Assembly (NCBI GenBank): GCA_024167805.1 | Contig: CP099988.1 | Location: forward strand, 310,001-374,000 | Length of the DNA stretch: 64,000 bases | Direction: 5' to 3' | From: Methanobacterium sp. ERen5 | GTDB taxonomy: Archaea > Methanobacteriota > Methanobacteria > Methanobacteriales > Methanobacteriaceae | Part shown: positions 46,361 through 55,902 of the stretch, in pieces | Layout of the letters: every line of letters begins with the position of its first letter | How positions within the stretch are numbered: position 1 is the first letter of the stretch | Position numbers and translations under genes: made by a program | Notes under the pieces: generated by a model | Databases searched by the model: none | What the model saw: the letters and a program-made list of their open reading frames with translations, nothing else | Told to the model about the DNA's origin: nothing

Positions 46361-47431
46361 TTACATTTTATTTTTGAGTTTTTTTGCCCATGCTTTTGCC
46401 TTTCTCAAGGGTGAGGTGATCTTCCATGAAATACTGTTTTCCATCTGATTTAACTTGTTTTTTTGTTTAATGGATAGTTTTTTTGCATCTACACAGCTTT
46501 GTGCCATGTATTCACATGATTCAAGCAGGTTTGACATTGGATTTATTTTTTCGTTGGTGTATTTGAGTTCGAGGTTTGTGCAGAAGCTTAGATCCATGGG
46601 ATCCTCTGTGAGTAACTTGGGTGTATCATCATTTTCGCAGCTAAATTCACTGGCAATTGCAACCACATCTTCATCAGCTATTTCTTTCTGAGATTTAAGC
46701 TGGTTGAAAATGTTTTTCCAGTGAAAACTGTCGTTTGGTTTTTTCTCCACACTACTTATGGCATTTAACCATCCCACAGCGACTTTGGACACTGTTTGTT
46801 CCTTGGAACGGATTGGGAAATGTGCAATTCTCAGATCAGGATTCACAATCCTCTTCAAATTATCCTTATGTTCTGGTGGGATTACCAGACTGTGACTGCC
46901 CCTGGTGACTGTTACTCCATAATCTGTCACCAGTTCCTTTGGTATTATTACCTTGTAAAGGGTGTGCCAGTCCCTTGTGCTGTCATCCCTGGCCATGACT
47001 ATTTTTCGTGGTATGAATCGTTCCTCCTGATTTTTGGTGAAATCTGGAACGTACACCTTCCACTTTGCAACGAAGTAGTTGGGTGATGTTAGTTTTTCAA
47101 TGTGTTCCCTTGGACTTCCACCATCTGATGATAGCATGAATTCATCAGCATCCAATGGAGTTATTATATCTGCATTGTATTCATGGACTGCTTTGTTTAA
47201 AAGCATGTTCATCTTAAGTATCTTATCAAAAGCTCTTGTATCATCTTCGACCACAAATATTGGTAGTCCCTCATTTTTAAGTGATTTCAGTATCTCAAGG
47301 GTCTTGTCTGTGCTGCCGTTGTCAAGTATGATCATTCCATCGAGGTAATTTACATTGTACCTTACGAAGGATTCTATGATGTCCATCTCATTTTTAACCA
47401 TGCTGATGGAAAATATTTTCTTGTTAACCAT
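46361..47431 (-). CDS. Glycosyltransferase of the GT2/GT92-like type
   Basis: 356 residues. The start MVNKKIFSISMVKNEMDIIESFVRYN is typical of Glyco_tranf_2_4 / GT92-like enzymes, with GMIILDNGSTDKTLEIL and the metal-binding motif TPLDADEF. The C-terminal helix ends in NSISWKITSPLRKAKAW, the widespread S-W-x-x-T-x-P-L-R tail of polysaccharide glycosyltransferases. GGGGCGG lies upstream of the ATG. The enzyme should add a sugar to the glycan made by this locus. Confidence 0.8.
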   Translation of the reverse strand: MVNKKIFSISMVKNEMDIIESFVRYNVNYLDGMIILDNGSTDKTLEILKSLKNEGLPIFVVEDDTRAFDKILKMNMLLNKAVHEYNADIITPLDADEFMLSSDGGSPREHIEKLTSPNYFVAKWKVYVPDFTKNQEERFIPRKIVMARDDSTRDWHTLYKVIIPKELVTDYGVTVTRGSHSLVIPPEHKDNLKRIVNPDLRIAHFPIRSKEQTVSKVAVGWLNAISSVEKKPNDSFHWKNIFNQLKSQKEIADEDVVAIASEFSCENDDTPKLLTEDPMDLSFCTNLELKYTNEKINPMSNLLESCEYMAQSCVDAKKLSIKQKNKLNQMENSISWKITSPLRKAKAWAKKLKNKM

Positions 47432-47835
47432 AATATTTCCGCCCCTTTTTTAATTCAAAAAAGTGATTGTAACCTAAATTTTCATCTATTTTATTTTTAC
47501 TGAGTAATTCTAAAAAAGAATTTGTATTTAAACAAACACCTTTTTTTATGATGCCATAACAAATTTTTTTTTATGATAGAAAAACCCTTTAAAATATTTC
47601 TCAGTTTTAGCTAAGTTTCTAAAACAATTTTTTTATAACTACACTTAACAAATCTATTTTAAAGAACTAACAAATATAGATTTATGGGTTTACTCCAATT
47701 GGTAGGTACAAGTAATTAACTAGGTTGGAATAAAATCTATTAAGTAAGTTCCATTCAAACTGATCTAAATAACTCATTAGATTCCTGATTGGCACATTAA
47801 ATTGTTTTCTGTAATTTTTTTCATTGGTGAATTTC
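47432..47835. other. AT-rich divergent spacer
   Basis: Between two divergent glycosyltransferase genes. A minus-strand frame of 81 codons overlaps it (47682-47927), but it runs into the real gene at 47836 and has no support. GGTGA lies 7 bases before ATG 47836. Confidence 0.4.
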
Positions 47836-48786
47836 ATGAATGATCTAACTGTTATAATACCCAACTTCAATGGTAAACAGCTGTTAGAACAGTGCTTTGA
47901 ATCTTTAAAGATCCAAAACTGTTCCATGGATGTGATAATTGTTGATAACGGATCAACTGATGGAAGTGCAGATTACATCAATCTGAACTATCCGGAATTC
48001 AGGCTCATTGAAAACAGGGAAAATCTAGGATTTTCTAAGGCCGTAAACCAAGGCATAGCCGCATCAAACACGGATTTTGTCATGCTTCTAAACAACGATG
48101 TTGTTCTTGAACAGTGTGCAATTAAAAACTTGTTAAACTGTATTAAAAAGAACTCTACAATTTTTGCAGCTGCATCTAAAATGTTGAATGCTGATGAAGT
48201 AACCATAGATGATGCTGGTGATGAGTACACCCTGCTTGGCTGGACAAAAAAGGTGGGAAATGGAAAACCTGAATCTGCTTACAGTAAAGACAGGGAAATT
48301 TTCAGTGCTTGTGCCGGTGCAGCGATTTACAGGAGAAAAGTCTTTGAAGAAATTGGCTACCTAGATGAATCATTCTTCGCCTACATGGAAGATGTGGATA
48401 TAAGTTACAGAGCACGGATTCATGGATATAAATGTGTTTACTGTTCAAATGCCGTGGTTTACCATCTTGGAAGTGCAACTAGCGGAAGTAAATACAACAG
48501 TTTTAAAATTAAGTTAGCCGCACGAAACAATGTTTATGTTCCCTACAAAAATATGCCATGGCCACAGCTACTGTTAAACCTGATATTCCTTTTCATAGGA
48601 TACATAATCAAATATTTATTCTTTTTAAGAAAGGGTTATGGGAATGATTATTTAAATGGTTTGAAAGAAGGTTTAAACTCTTTAAATAGGGTGGATAAAG
48701 TTGAGTACAAATGGGATCGATTAACGAATTATCTGTACATCGAATGGTACCTCATTAAAAACACGATTCATAGCATCTGGTCTTAA
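47836..48786 (+). CDS. GT2 glycosyltransferase, rhamnosyltransferase-like
   Basis: About 316 residues from ATG 47836. The sequence begins LTVIIPNFNGKQLLEQCFESL, with VIIVDNGSTDGS, RENLGFSKAVNQGI, LLNNDVVLE and FSACAGAAIYRRKVFEEIG; the acceptor-site motif is YMEDVDISYRARIHGYK. This is the WbbL-type GT2 subgroup, often rhamnosyltransferases, which fits the dTDP-rhamnose genes in the locus. A short hydrophobic segment (LLLNLIFLFIGYIIKYLFFL) near residue 260 may attach it to the membrane. The sugar specificity is inferred. Confidence 0.85.
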   Translation: MNDLTVIIPNFNGKQLLEQCFESLKIQNCSMDVIIVDNGSTDGSADYINLNYPEFRLIENRENLGFSKAVNQGIAASNTDFVMLLNNDVVLEQCAIKNLLNCIKKNSTIFAAASKMLNADEVTIDDAGDEYTLLGWTKKVGNGKPESAYSKDREIFSACAGAAIYRRKVFEEIGYLDESFFAYMEDVDISYRARIHGYKCVYCSNAVVYHLGSATSGSKYNSFKIKLAARNNVYVPYKNMPWPQLLLNLIFLFIGYIIKYLFFLRKGYGNDYLNGLKEGLNSLNRVDKVEYKWDRLTNYLYIEWYLIKNTIHSIWS

Positions 48787-48969
48787 AATTAATATTCCTA
48801 ATGCTTTAAAATAATAATTATCCCATTCGGGGTAAAGCTTATTTTAATTAAAATAGATATTCATCAATATATTCTAATAATTTGGATAATAACAAGAATA
48901 AATATAATTTACAATCATCATCCCCATTAATCTGGATGGTTTTTCCAGATTCATTCAAGGTGAAATTCA

Positions 48970-49851
48970 ATGGATTTATCAATAGTAATCGTTAACTTCG
49001 AAACATTTGAAATGACCAAACAGACAATAAAATCTGTTTTAAATCAGAGCCATCCATTTGACTACGACATGTACGTTGTGGACAATGCATCTTCAGATGG
49101 AAGTTTCGAGTCACTGCAAAAAACTTTTTTTAAAGAATCAGAAAATGGGAAGATAAAATTCATACAAAACCCTGAAAACAAGGGTTTTGCACAGGCAAAC
49201 AACGTAGCAATTAAACGTAGCAATTCAGATTACATACTGCTTTTGAACTCTGACACCGAAGTGGTTGGAGATTGTCTTGAAAAATCAATGCAGTACATTA
49301 AGAATCATCCTGACACCGGAATTTTAGGATGTAAGGTCATTTTACCAGATGGAACTCTTGACAAGGCATGCAGAAGAAGTTTTCCAGAATTCAGTGTTTC
49401 ATTTTATAGGATGACAGGACTATCAAAACTTTTTCCCAAAAGTGAACGTTTTGGAAGGTACAACCTCACCTACCTTGATGAGGATGATACTTACGAAGTT
49501 GACTGTGTCATGGGGGCATTTATGCTTCTTAGATCCAGCACAATAGATGAGGTTGGTCTTTTGGATGAAAAATTTTTCATGTATGGTGAAGATATTGATT
49601 GGTGCTACAGAATAAAGGCTGCTGGCTGGAAAATTATCTATTACAGTGAAGCACAGATAATTCATTACAAAGGTTCCAGTAACAGTAAAAAACAAAACAA
49701 AAGGATGATACACGAATTTTATAGGGCCATGTACATTTTTTATAACAAACATTACAGGGAAGATTATCCATTGATAACCACCCTAGCAACGTACATTGGA
49801 ATTTGGAGTATATGCCAATTTAAACTTTTTAAAAATTATATTACGAGGTAG
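48970..49851 (+). CDS. GT2 glycosyltransferase, rhamnosyltransferase-like
   Basis: 293 residues with AGGTGAAATTCA before the ATG. Motifs: [81 protein letters not shown] and [18 protein letters not shown]. These are the classic features of the WbbL family. It is followed at 55 bases by the sugar-phosphate transferase, so both are likely co-transcribed and act on the same lipid-linked chain. Confidence 0.88.
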   Translation: MDLSIVIVNFETFEMTKQTIKSVLNQSHPFDYDMYVVDNASSDGSFESLQKTFFKESENGKIKFIQNPENKGFAQANNVAIKRSNSDYILLLNSDTEVVGDCLEKSMQYIKNHPDTGILGCKVILPDGTLDKACRRSFPEFSVSFYRMTGLSKLFPKSERFGRYNLTYLDEDDTYEVDCVMGAFMLLRSSTIDEVGLLDEKFFMYGEDIDWCYRIKAAGWKIIYYSEAQIIHYKGSSNSKKQNKRMIHEFYRAMYIFYNKHYREDYPLITTLATYIGIWSICQFKLFKNYITR

Positions 49852-49906
49852 TTCTTATTATATTTAATAAATTGAATCTTAGGGAAAAATATTTTGGAGG
49901 TGAACC

Positions 49907-51298
49907 ATGATAAGGGAAAATCAAAGAACAATAACAACGTTACAGGTCTTATTTGATGTGTTAGCAATGACTTTGGCACTTTACCTTGCATGGTTTATCA
50001 GAGTAAAAACAGATATTTTAGGGCTTGGTTTTGATGTTTGGGCCCTTCCACAGTATGCTGCATCTTTAGCCTTTATAATCGTTAGCTACACCCTTTTAAG
50101 CTATTTTTTCAATCTTTATAATTCTCAAAGAACTGATAAGTTGGGCAACGAAGTTAAACAAATACTTAAAGTCAACATAATAGGACTTTTACTCCTTATT
50201 ACCTCTCTTTACATCATAGAAGTTGCAGATTATTCCAGGTACATGCTGGCCATGTTTGCTGTTTTCAGTACAATATTCATGTGTGTCGAAAGGAGCATCG
50301 TGAAAAATGCACTCATGTACGTGAGGGGAAGGGGTTACAATGTTCAGTACATACTTGTGATTGGTGCGGGAGAACTTGGAGAATCCTTTGCAAGAAAAAT
50401 TAAAGAAAATTTCTACCTTGGTTACGAGATCATAGGCTTTTTAGATGATAACATTGAAAAGGGTCAGAAATTAGATGGTTCAAGGATCATCGGCAACATA
50501 AATGATTTGGAACAAATAATTCTCACAAAAACTATTGATCTGGCTGTTATAACGATTTCAGCCAGACATTATCAGGTCATTGAAAACACTGTTAACACCC
50601 TTGAGAAGTGTGGTGTTAAGGCAGAGATCGTTCCTGATTTTTATAGGTACTTCCCTGCTAAACCCTACATAGACATGATCGATGATATACCTGTTATTAA
50701 TATTCGTTACGTGCCATTGGACGATAATTTAAACAAGATAATGAAACGTGTCTCTGATATAATTTTAGTAACAATAGGTATCATCATAATTTCCCCAATA
50801 CTCATTGTAACTGCCATTCTTGTTAAGTACAGTTCTCCAGGACCTGTAATTTTCAAACAAAAGAGGGTAGGATGTAACAGAAAGGAATTTAACATGTATA
50901 AATTCAGGAGCATGAAGGTTCAAGAAGAAGAACAGTTTAAATGGACCAAAAAGGATGATCCAAGAAAAACTAGGATTGGATCGTTTATTAGAAAAACCAA
51001 CATAGACGAGTTACCACAGTTTTTCAACATACTCAAAGGAGACATGAGCTTGATTGGACCCAGACCCGAAAGACCGTTTTTCGTGGATAAATTCCGAGAT
51101 GAAATACCCAAATACATGGTCAAACATCATGTCAGACCCGGAATGACGGGTTACGCACAGATAAATGGTTACAGAGGAGACACATCCATTGAGAAGCGGA
51201 TTGAATATGATATTTACTACGTTGAAAACTGGAACATATTCTTGGATGTCAAGATATTTTTCATGACATTTAGAAGTTTCTTTAAAAATGCTTATTGA
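49907..51298 (+). CDS. Polyprenyl-phosphate sugar-1-phosphate transferase (WcaJ/WbaP type)
   Basis: 463 residues; GGAGGTGAACC is an ideal ribosome binding site. Four or five N-terminal membrane segments are followed by a Rossmann-like CoA_binding_3 domain (LVIGAGELGESFARKI, IIGFLDDN). The C-terminal catalytic domain has KRVGCNRKEFNMYKFRSMK, RKTNIDELPQFFNIL and SLIGPRPERP, the signature of bacterial sugar transferases. It loads the first sugar phosphate on the lipid carrier (in archaea probably dolichyl or a similar polyprenyl phosphate). It is therefore the likely first committed step of the glycan built here. Confidence 0.93.
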   Translation: MIRENQRTITTLQVLFDVLAMTLALYLAWFIRVKTDILGLGFDVWALPQYAASLAFIIVSYTLLSYFFNLYNSQRTDKLGNEVKQILKVNIIGLLLLITSLYIIEVADYSRYMLAMFAVFSTIFMCVERSIVKNALMYVRGRGYNVQYILVIGAGELGESFARKIKENFYLGYEIIGFLDDNIEKGQKLDGSRIIGNINDLEQIILTKTIDLAVITISARHYQVIENTVNTLEKCGVKAEIVPDFYRYFPAKPYIDMIDDIPVINIRYVPLDDNLNKIMKRVSDIILVTIGIIIISPILIVTAILVKYSSPGPVIFKQKRVGCNRKEFNMYKFRSMKVQEEEQFKWTKKDDPRKTRIGSFIRKTNIDELPQFFNILKGDMSLIGPRPERPFFVDKFRDEIPKYMVKHHVRPGMTGYAQINGYRGDTSIEKRIEYDIYYVENWNIFLDVKIFFMTFRSFFKNAY

Positions 51299-51471
51299 CG
51301 ATTTATGACCTTTAAACGATAATATCCCTCGATTCTTAATATTTTCCCATTTATTGTAAACCTCTTAAACAGAATGGAACTAAGTAAAAATTAGCGCCAG
51401 ATTGACGTGGATCATGGAATTGAAATTAAAAACTTGGAATCAAAAAAGATACCTTAGACGGTGAATAACGG

Positions 51472-51933
51472 ATGATTAAACTGGTGAAAGATCGGAGATT
51501 CATATTTTTAGGGCTTTTGATTGTTCTGATAATTCTAAGTGTTTACTTTGCATCGAACTATCAAAACCATCTCGAAAATCCCAACACATCTACAATTGTC
51601 AATAATTATCCGCTCGGTGAAACAGTGGCTGTTTCTGGAGTTGTTTCCGATGTCCATGATGGTGGTTTCAATCTTTCAGATGAATATCATGGGATGGATA
51701 TTAATTACACCGTCACTTCAGGGGAACATGTTTCAAAGGGAGATCAAGTTGAAGTTTTAGGTATTTTACAACCATCCTATCGAGTCAATGCTACTAAAAT
51801 ACTCATTATAACTTCATTTGATTATAGTTTCATGCTGCTTAGAAGTGCGTTGGTTGCGTTGATCTTCCTATTTTTCTTTTTCCGTTATTGGGAATTCGAC
51901 CTTAAAAAGTTGGAATTCAGGAGAAGGAGATAG
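51472..51933 (+). CDS. Small membrane protein with an OB-like extracellular domain
   Basis: 153 residues. A membrane segment (FIFLGLLIVLIILSVYFA) is followed by a beta-rich domain of about 80 residues (ETVAVSGVVSDVHDGGFNL to VEVLGILQPSYRV), which resembles an OB-fold. A second membrane segment (ALVALIFLFFFF) leads to a basic end KLEFRRRR. I know no function. The next gene begins directly after its stop codon, so the two are translated together. GGTGAATAACGG lies before the ATG. Confidence 0.6.
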   Translation: MIKLVKDRRFIFLGLLIVLIILSVYFASNYQNHLENPNTSTIVNNYPLGETVAVSGVVSDVHDGGFNLSDEYHGMDINYTVTSGEHVSKGDQVEVLGILQPSYRVNATKILIITSFDYSFMLLRSALVALIFLFFFFRYWEFDLKKLEFRRRR

Positions 51934-52413
51934 ATGCCAGACTGGGTTACACACATTGCTGTTGCTTGGATAATTTGCAGGCTACTTAGCTTTAAATATG
52001 ATGAGTTTAACGCTGCAAACACCATGCTAGTTATTACAGGGGCTTTGATACCTGATTTTTCCAAGTTTATCCTGGTTTTCAAGTTTTTTGGATTCGATCT
52101 TTCTGAATATTTAAGTATCATACACATACCAACAGGTTCTGTCATAGTTGCAGGTATGATGTCCATGCTGTTCCCAGAAAAGAAGAAGGCATTCCTATTT
52201 TTTGGACTCGGAATCGTCACACACTACAGCTTAGACATCATATTGGAACATGTTTCTGGAGGAATTTACCTTCTGTTTCCATTCAGCTGGTGGCAGTGGC
52301 AGCTTGAAATCACCAACAGTTCAGATTATCTGATAACTCTTCTGGCACTATGCATTGCAGGGCTGGTGTATCTGGTTGGGAGGGAGATAGATGCTAAAAA
52401 AGGTACTGCCTGA
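51934..52413 (+). CDS. YdjM/DUF457-like membrane-bound metal-dependent hydrolase
   Basis: 159 residues. The start MPDWVTHIAVAWIICRLL contains the conserved H of the YdjM (DUF457) family, followed by GALIPDFSKF and GIVTHYSLDIILEH with further His and Asp residues. It has four membrane segments. The ATG follows the stop codon of the previous gene without a gap, with GGAGAAGGAGA as the binding site. Family members are predicted membrane hydrolases; the substrate is not known. Confidence 0.65.
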   Translation: MPDWVTHIAVAWIICRLLSFKYDEFNAANTMLVITGALIPDFSKFILVFKFFGFDLSEYLSIIHIPTGSVIVAGMMSMLFPEKKKAFLFFGLGIVTHYSLDIILEHVSGGIYLLFPFSWWQWQLEITNSSDYLITLLALCIAGLVYLVGREIDAKKGTA

Positions 52414-52488
52414 AGAAAGTGGTCAGTTACAAAATTTAACCAATGATAAAAAAATAAGTAAATTAAAAAAGGTTGAAATAAATTCTCT

Positions 52489-55400
52489 TTAATTGGTTAT
52501 TTTCAAAGATTTTGTGTTGCTGGATCCAATGAAAGTACTATCAGATGTGAAGTATACTTTAAATGTTTTTTTGTTACTGGTTGGTTTGGATATGTAATTA
52601 AAGGTTGCAATCCCAGATTTGTTGGTTTTAGATTTTCCAATTAATTTACCATCTACGAAAAAATTCACTTCCTTTCCCGATAAAAATTTGTTTTTGTGAC
52701 TATCCTTAAGTTGTGCTTGAACTATTACATTAAATCCTTTATAGGAATTTGCGTTAGCATTGGATCTAATCTGTTTTATTGTTACCTTGGAAGATATGAG
52801 GGTTATGATTCTTTTTACAACCAAATTTGCATTGGCTGTGCTTCCTTCGTAATTGGTATCTTCTAATGTAACTGCCTTTATTGGGTAGTTGCCTGATGTT
52901 TTCAAGTTAATGTGGTAGTTTAAAATTGCTATTCCTGATTTATTTGTCAATGCTGATCCAACATAATGGTTGTAAACATAGAATTTGACGGTTTTATTTG
53001 TAACTGTCATGTTTTTGTGTGAGTTCCATACCGTTGCAATGAGGTGAACAGTATCTTGAAGATATCCTTTTGTTGAATTGATTTTAATTGATGTGGGTGT
53101 CTTGACTACTGTTAGAGTAGTTATGAGGTAGGATGTTGAATACATGTTGTCCTGATTAAATATTGAAGTTAAATTGTATGAACCAGGTTTTTGCTTGATG
53201 TTGTATTGGAGTATCGCAGTACCATTGATGTTGGTCTTAGCGGTTCCTATACTGGTTCCATTTATCAGGAATTTCACTGTTTTATTTGCCAAATATTCTT
53301 CAGAGTTTGTATCATACAACCTTGCTGTTAAAACAGCTAAATCACCATTGTATCCCTCTAAATTGGTAGATGTTATGGTGGTTGGTCTTTTCATGACAGT
53401 TAATGTGTTGCTGCTGCTGCTTGATGAGAAATCAGGATTTTTATTGAAATTTGCAATTAAGTTAAAAGTTCCGGCCTTATCTGTTGTGTAAATTATTGTT
53501 GTGATACCGTCATTGTTGGTTGTTGCATCGTAATTCTCTCCATTAATAGTGAGATTCACTACTTTGTCTGCAATTGGGTTGTTGTTTTCATCAACTAAGG
53601 TAATTACCAGTTTAACTTTATCTCCCACGTATGCATTTGCTGAATTTATGGTGATGCAAGTTCTGGGAGCCACATATAAATCAATATACTGATAATTGTT
53701 GTACCAGTTAGAGTCATCAGTTGACCCAGAATTGTAGGTGGCTATATTTTTGATGATTGAATTGGATTTTACAATCTGAACAACCAATTTTAATACCTTG
53801 GATTCTCCATTTTCAAGATCACCAACTGTCCAAATTATGGTGTTAGGATCGTATGTTCCATTTCCATTGTCGGATATATATTTGAAGAAATCTCCATCTA
53901 ACCACTCACCAACAGTGACATTTTCTGCGATGTCTGGGCCGTTGTTTGTTACTGTTATTGTTAGAATTATGTTATCTCCGTAGCTTGGGGAGTTGTTCGA
54001 AGCATTTATTTTTATAGCAATATCCGCCATTGGGGTGGGTACATTTATGAGGGATGTGTTGTTAAGAAGTCCCATACTTTCCACAAAGGGAAGTATGGTG
54101 TTGGAATCAAGATCGTAAGGTGGTATGTTGATGGGTACATCTGTTGATTGTGAGTAGAGTTGGTTGATATTAATACAATCAATTCCTGTGCTGTAGATGT
54201 AATCCATGATGGCTTTAAAATCTGCTTCGGGGTAAACGTAACTGTCAGAACTTCTGGGAGCTATGTTATGGAAGAGAAGAACAATGTTTGAACCTGACTG
54301 TATTGCATTGTCAACATAACCCTTGATACTGGACACTGATGTTGTGTTTAAAATGGTGTATGCAGGGAGTCTGTACAGATCCAATCCATTCAATGAGTAT
54401 ATAAGTTCGCCATTGGTTGATCTTCCTGTTAAAACTCCTAAACTTTTCATTATTTCAAGAACATCATCATTGTAATATCCTCCAGGGAAAGCTAAATTTA
54501 ATGCCCCCTCTGGAAGACCTATACTTGTTAAAAAATTGATTCCATTGGAAATTTCAGATTTGATATCGTCATCGGATATCTGGATCAGAATTTTGTGGCT
54601 GTATCCATGGTTTCCAATAATCCATCCTGCTGCAGCCATTTCTTTAAGATCATCTATAGTTAGAACACCATCCGTACCTATATTGTAACCATTAACATAG
54701 ACTGTTCCTGTTATTCCTAAACTCTGCATGTACTTGAAAGCTATGGCGTACTGTACTTTGTTCCCATCATCGAATACAATTAGACATTTCGGTCGCACAT
54801 TGTCGGCACCATATGGATTGTAAACATCTTGAGATAACAAATAAACTGTACTCTTTGGAGAATCCCACTTGGTGATCCTGGAGTACACTGCAAGTAACCA
54901 GCTTCCATTGGATGGTATAGAGGTGGTCCATAATCCAGTTGTTAAATCGAATGAATCATCTGAGTACTTCCATGTCTTACCGTTGTCCCTACTTACTGCA
55001 TAGGTTCCATTGGATGTAAGCCCGTATGTATCAATTTTAAACACAGCTTTTGTACTGTTTGGTCCTTGGTTAGTAGCACGTGTTGTACTGTAAATCCAAT
55101 TTTTGTATTTAGATGAGTTTACTGGTGATCCATTTAAACTGACTCGAAATTCTCCATTTAAACGTATTATGGCTGCATCAGGAACTTTTAGTGTTTGGTA
55201 TGTGGATGGATAAATATCTGGCCCATTTTTATCCTGGTTTATCTCAGTTACATCGTTTCTTATGGTTCCGGTGTTATTAATGTAGCCCAGTATTGCTATT
55301 TGATAACATGAGCCATTTGTTATGAAATATGTTCCTGTTCCAGTTTTAACATTAAATGTTGTGTCTTTCTTCCATCCAGTACCATCATTTATTCTAACCC

Positions 55401-55806
55401 AGCCATTCCATCCTATTTTGGGATTGTAAAACACGACCCCTGTGCCTTTATCTTGAATGGTTATGTTTGAATCATCTGGTCCGTTATTTGTGAGAATTAT
55501 GTTGGTCCATACCCATTTAGTGTAGTTGGCACTGTTGACGATCTGTCCAGGGTTGGGATAGCCATCGTTCCCTGCAGATCTAAATTGGTTTTCAATGCTG
55601 AATGTTGAAGAGGGTGGACAGTCTTGATTATTTAATCCGGAATTTGAACTGTTGTGTGAGGCTATTACTTTAGATGTGTTTCCAGTTGTAGCTGCACTAG
55701 AGCTACCCATTGTTAGGATAAGTAGGATGATAAAAATTAACATTAATATTCCAATGTAATTATCTTCAATTGTTTTGTTAATTTTCAATGAACTAATTTT
55801 ATACAC
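52489..55806 (-). CDS. Surface polysaccharide deacetylase with DUF11 and Ig-like repeats
   Basis: 1105 residues with a GTG start. A signal or anchor helix (GILMLIFIILLILTM) is at residues 19-33. Two Ig-like repeats come first (about 55-200 and 205-335). A NodB domain (about 340-560) follows: FDDG at 345-348, HGYSH at 400-404 with both zinc-ligand His, FPGGYYND as the third motif and LLFHNIAP as the last. A DUF11 repeat (about 595-700) and four Ig-like repeats (about 710-1105, each with the pattern N-KTVKF-I-G) form a stalk. NodB enzymes remove N- or O-acetyl groups from polysaccharides. The location suggests that it trims the glycan of this locus or the wall at the outer surface. There is no wall-binding repeat or C-terminal anchor. 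Confidence 0.88.
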   Translation of the reverse strand: MYKISSLKINKTIEDNYIGILMLIFIILLILTMGSSSAATTGNTSKVIASHNSSNSGLNNQDCPPSSTFSIENQFRSAGNDGYPNPGQIVNSANYTKWVWTNIILTNNGPDDSNITIQDKGTGVVFYNPKIGWNGWVRINDGTGWKKDTTFNVKTGTGTYFITNGSCYQIAILGYINNTGTIRNDVTEINQDKNGPDIYPSTYQTLKVPDAAIIRLNGEFRVSLNGSPVNSSKYKNWIYSTTRATNQGPNSTKAVFKIDTYGLTSNGTYAVSRDNGKTWKYSDDSFDLTTGLWTTSIPSNGSWLLAVYSRITKWDSPKSTVYLLSQDVYNPYGADNVRPKCLIVFDDGNKVQYAIAFKYMQSLGITGTVYVNGYNIGTDGVLTIDDLKEMAAAGWIIGNHGYSHKILIQISDDDIKSEISNGINFLTSIGLPEGALNLAFPGGYYNDDVLEIMKSLGVLTGRSTNGELIYSLNGLDLYRLPAYTILNTTSVSSIKGYVDNAIQSGSNIVLLFHNIAPRSSDSYVYPEADFKAIMDYIYSTGIDCININQLYSQSTDVPINIPPYDLDSNTILPFVESMGLLNNTSLINVPTPMADIAIKINASNNSPSYGDNIILTITVTNNGPDIAENVTVGEWLDGDFFKYISDNGNGTYDPNTIIWTVGDLENGESKVLKLVVQIVKSNSIIKNIATYNSGSTDDSNWYNNYQYIDLYVAPRTCITINSANAYVGDKVKLVITLVDENNNPIADKVVNLTINGENYDATTNNDGITTIIYTTDKAGTFNLIANFNKNPDFSSSSSSNTLTVMKRPTTITSTNLEGYNGDLAVLTARLYDTNSEEYLANKTVKFLINGTSIGTAKTNINGTAILQYNIKQKPGSYNLTSIFNQDNMYSTSYLITTLTVVKTPTSIKINSTKGYLQDTVHLIATVWNSHKNMTVTNKTVKFYVYNHYVGSALTNKSGIAILNYHINLKTSGNYPIKAVTLEDTNYEGSTANANLVVKRIITLISSKVTIKQIRSNANANSYKGFNVIVQAQLKDSHKNKFLSGKEVNFFVDGKLIGKSKTNKSGIATFNYISKPTSNKKTFKVYFTSDSTFIGSSNTKSLKITN

Positions 55807-55902
55807 CCCAAATATCGTATACGATATGAATTCTATTAAATGGAAAATATTTAATATTTAGGAACATACAAAAAAAATATGGATATAATCCATTATTTTA
55901 GG

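Noticed and set aside
47682..47927. 81-codon minus-strand frame
   Set aside because: It overlaps the start of a clear GT2 gene on the other strand, has no ribosome binding site and no recognisable motif.
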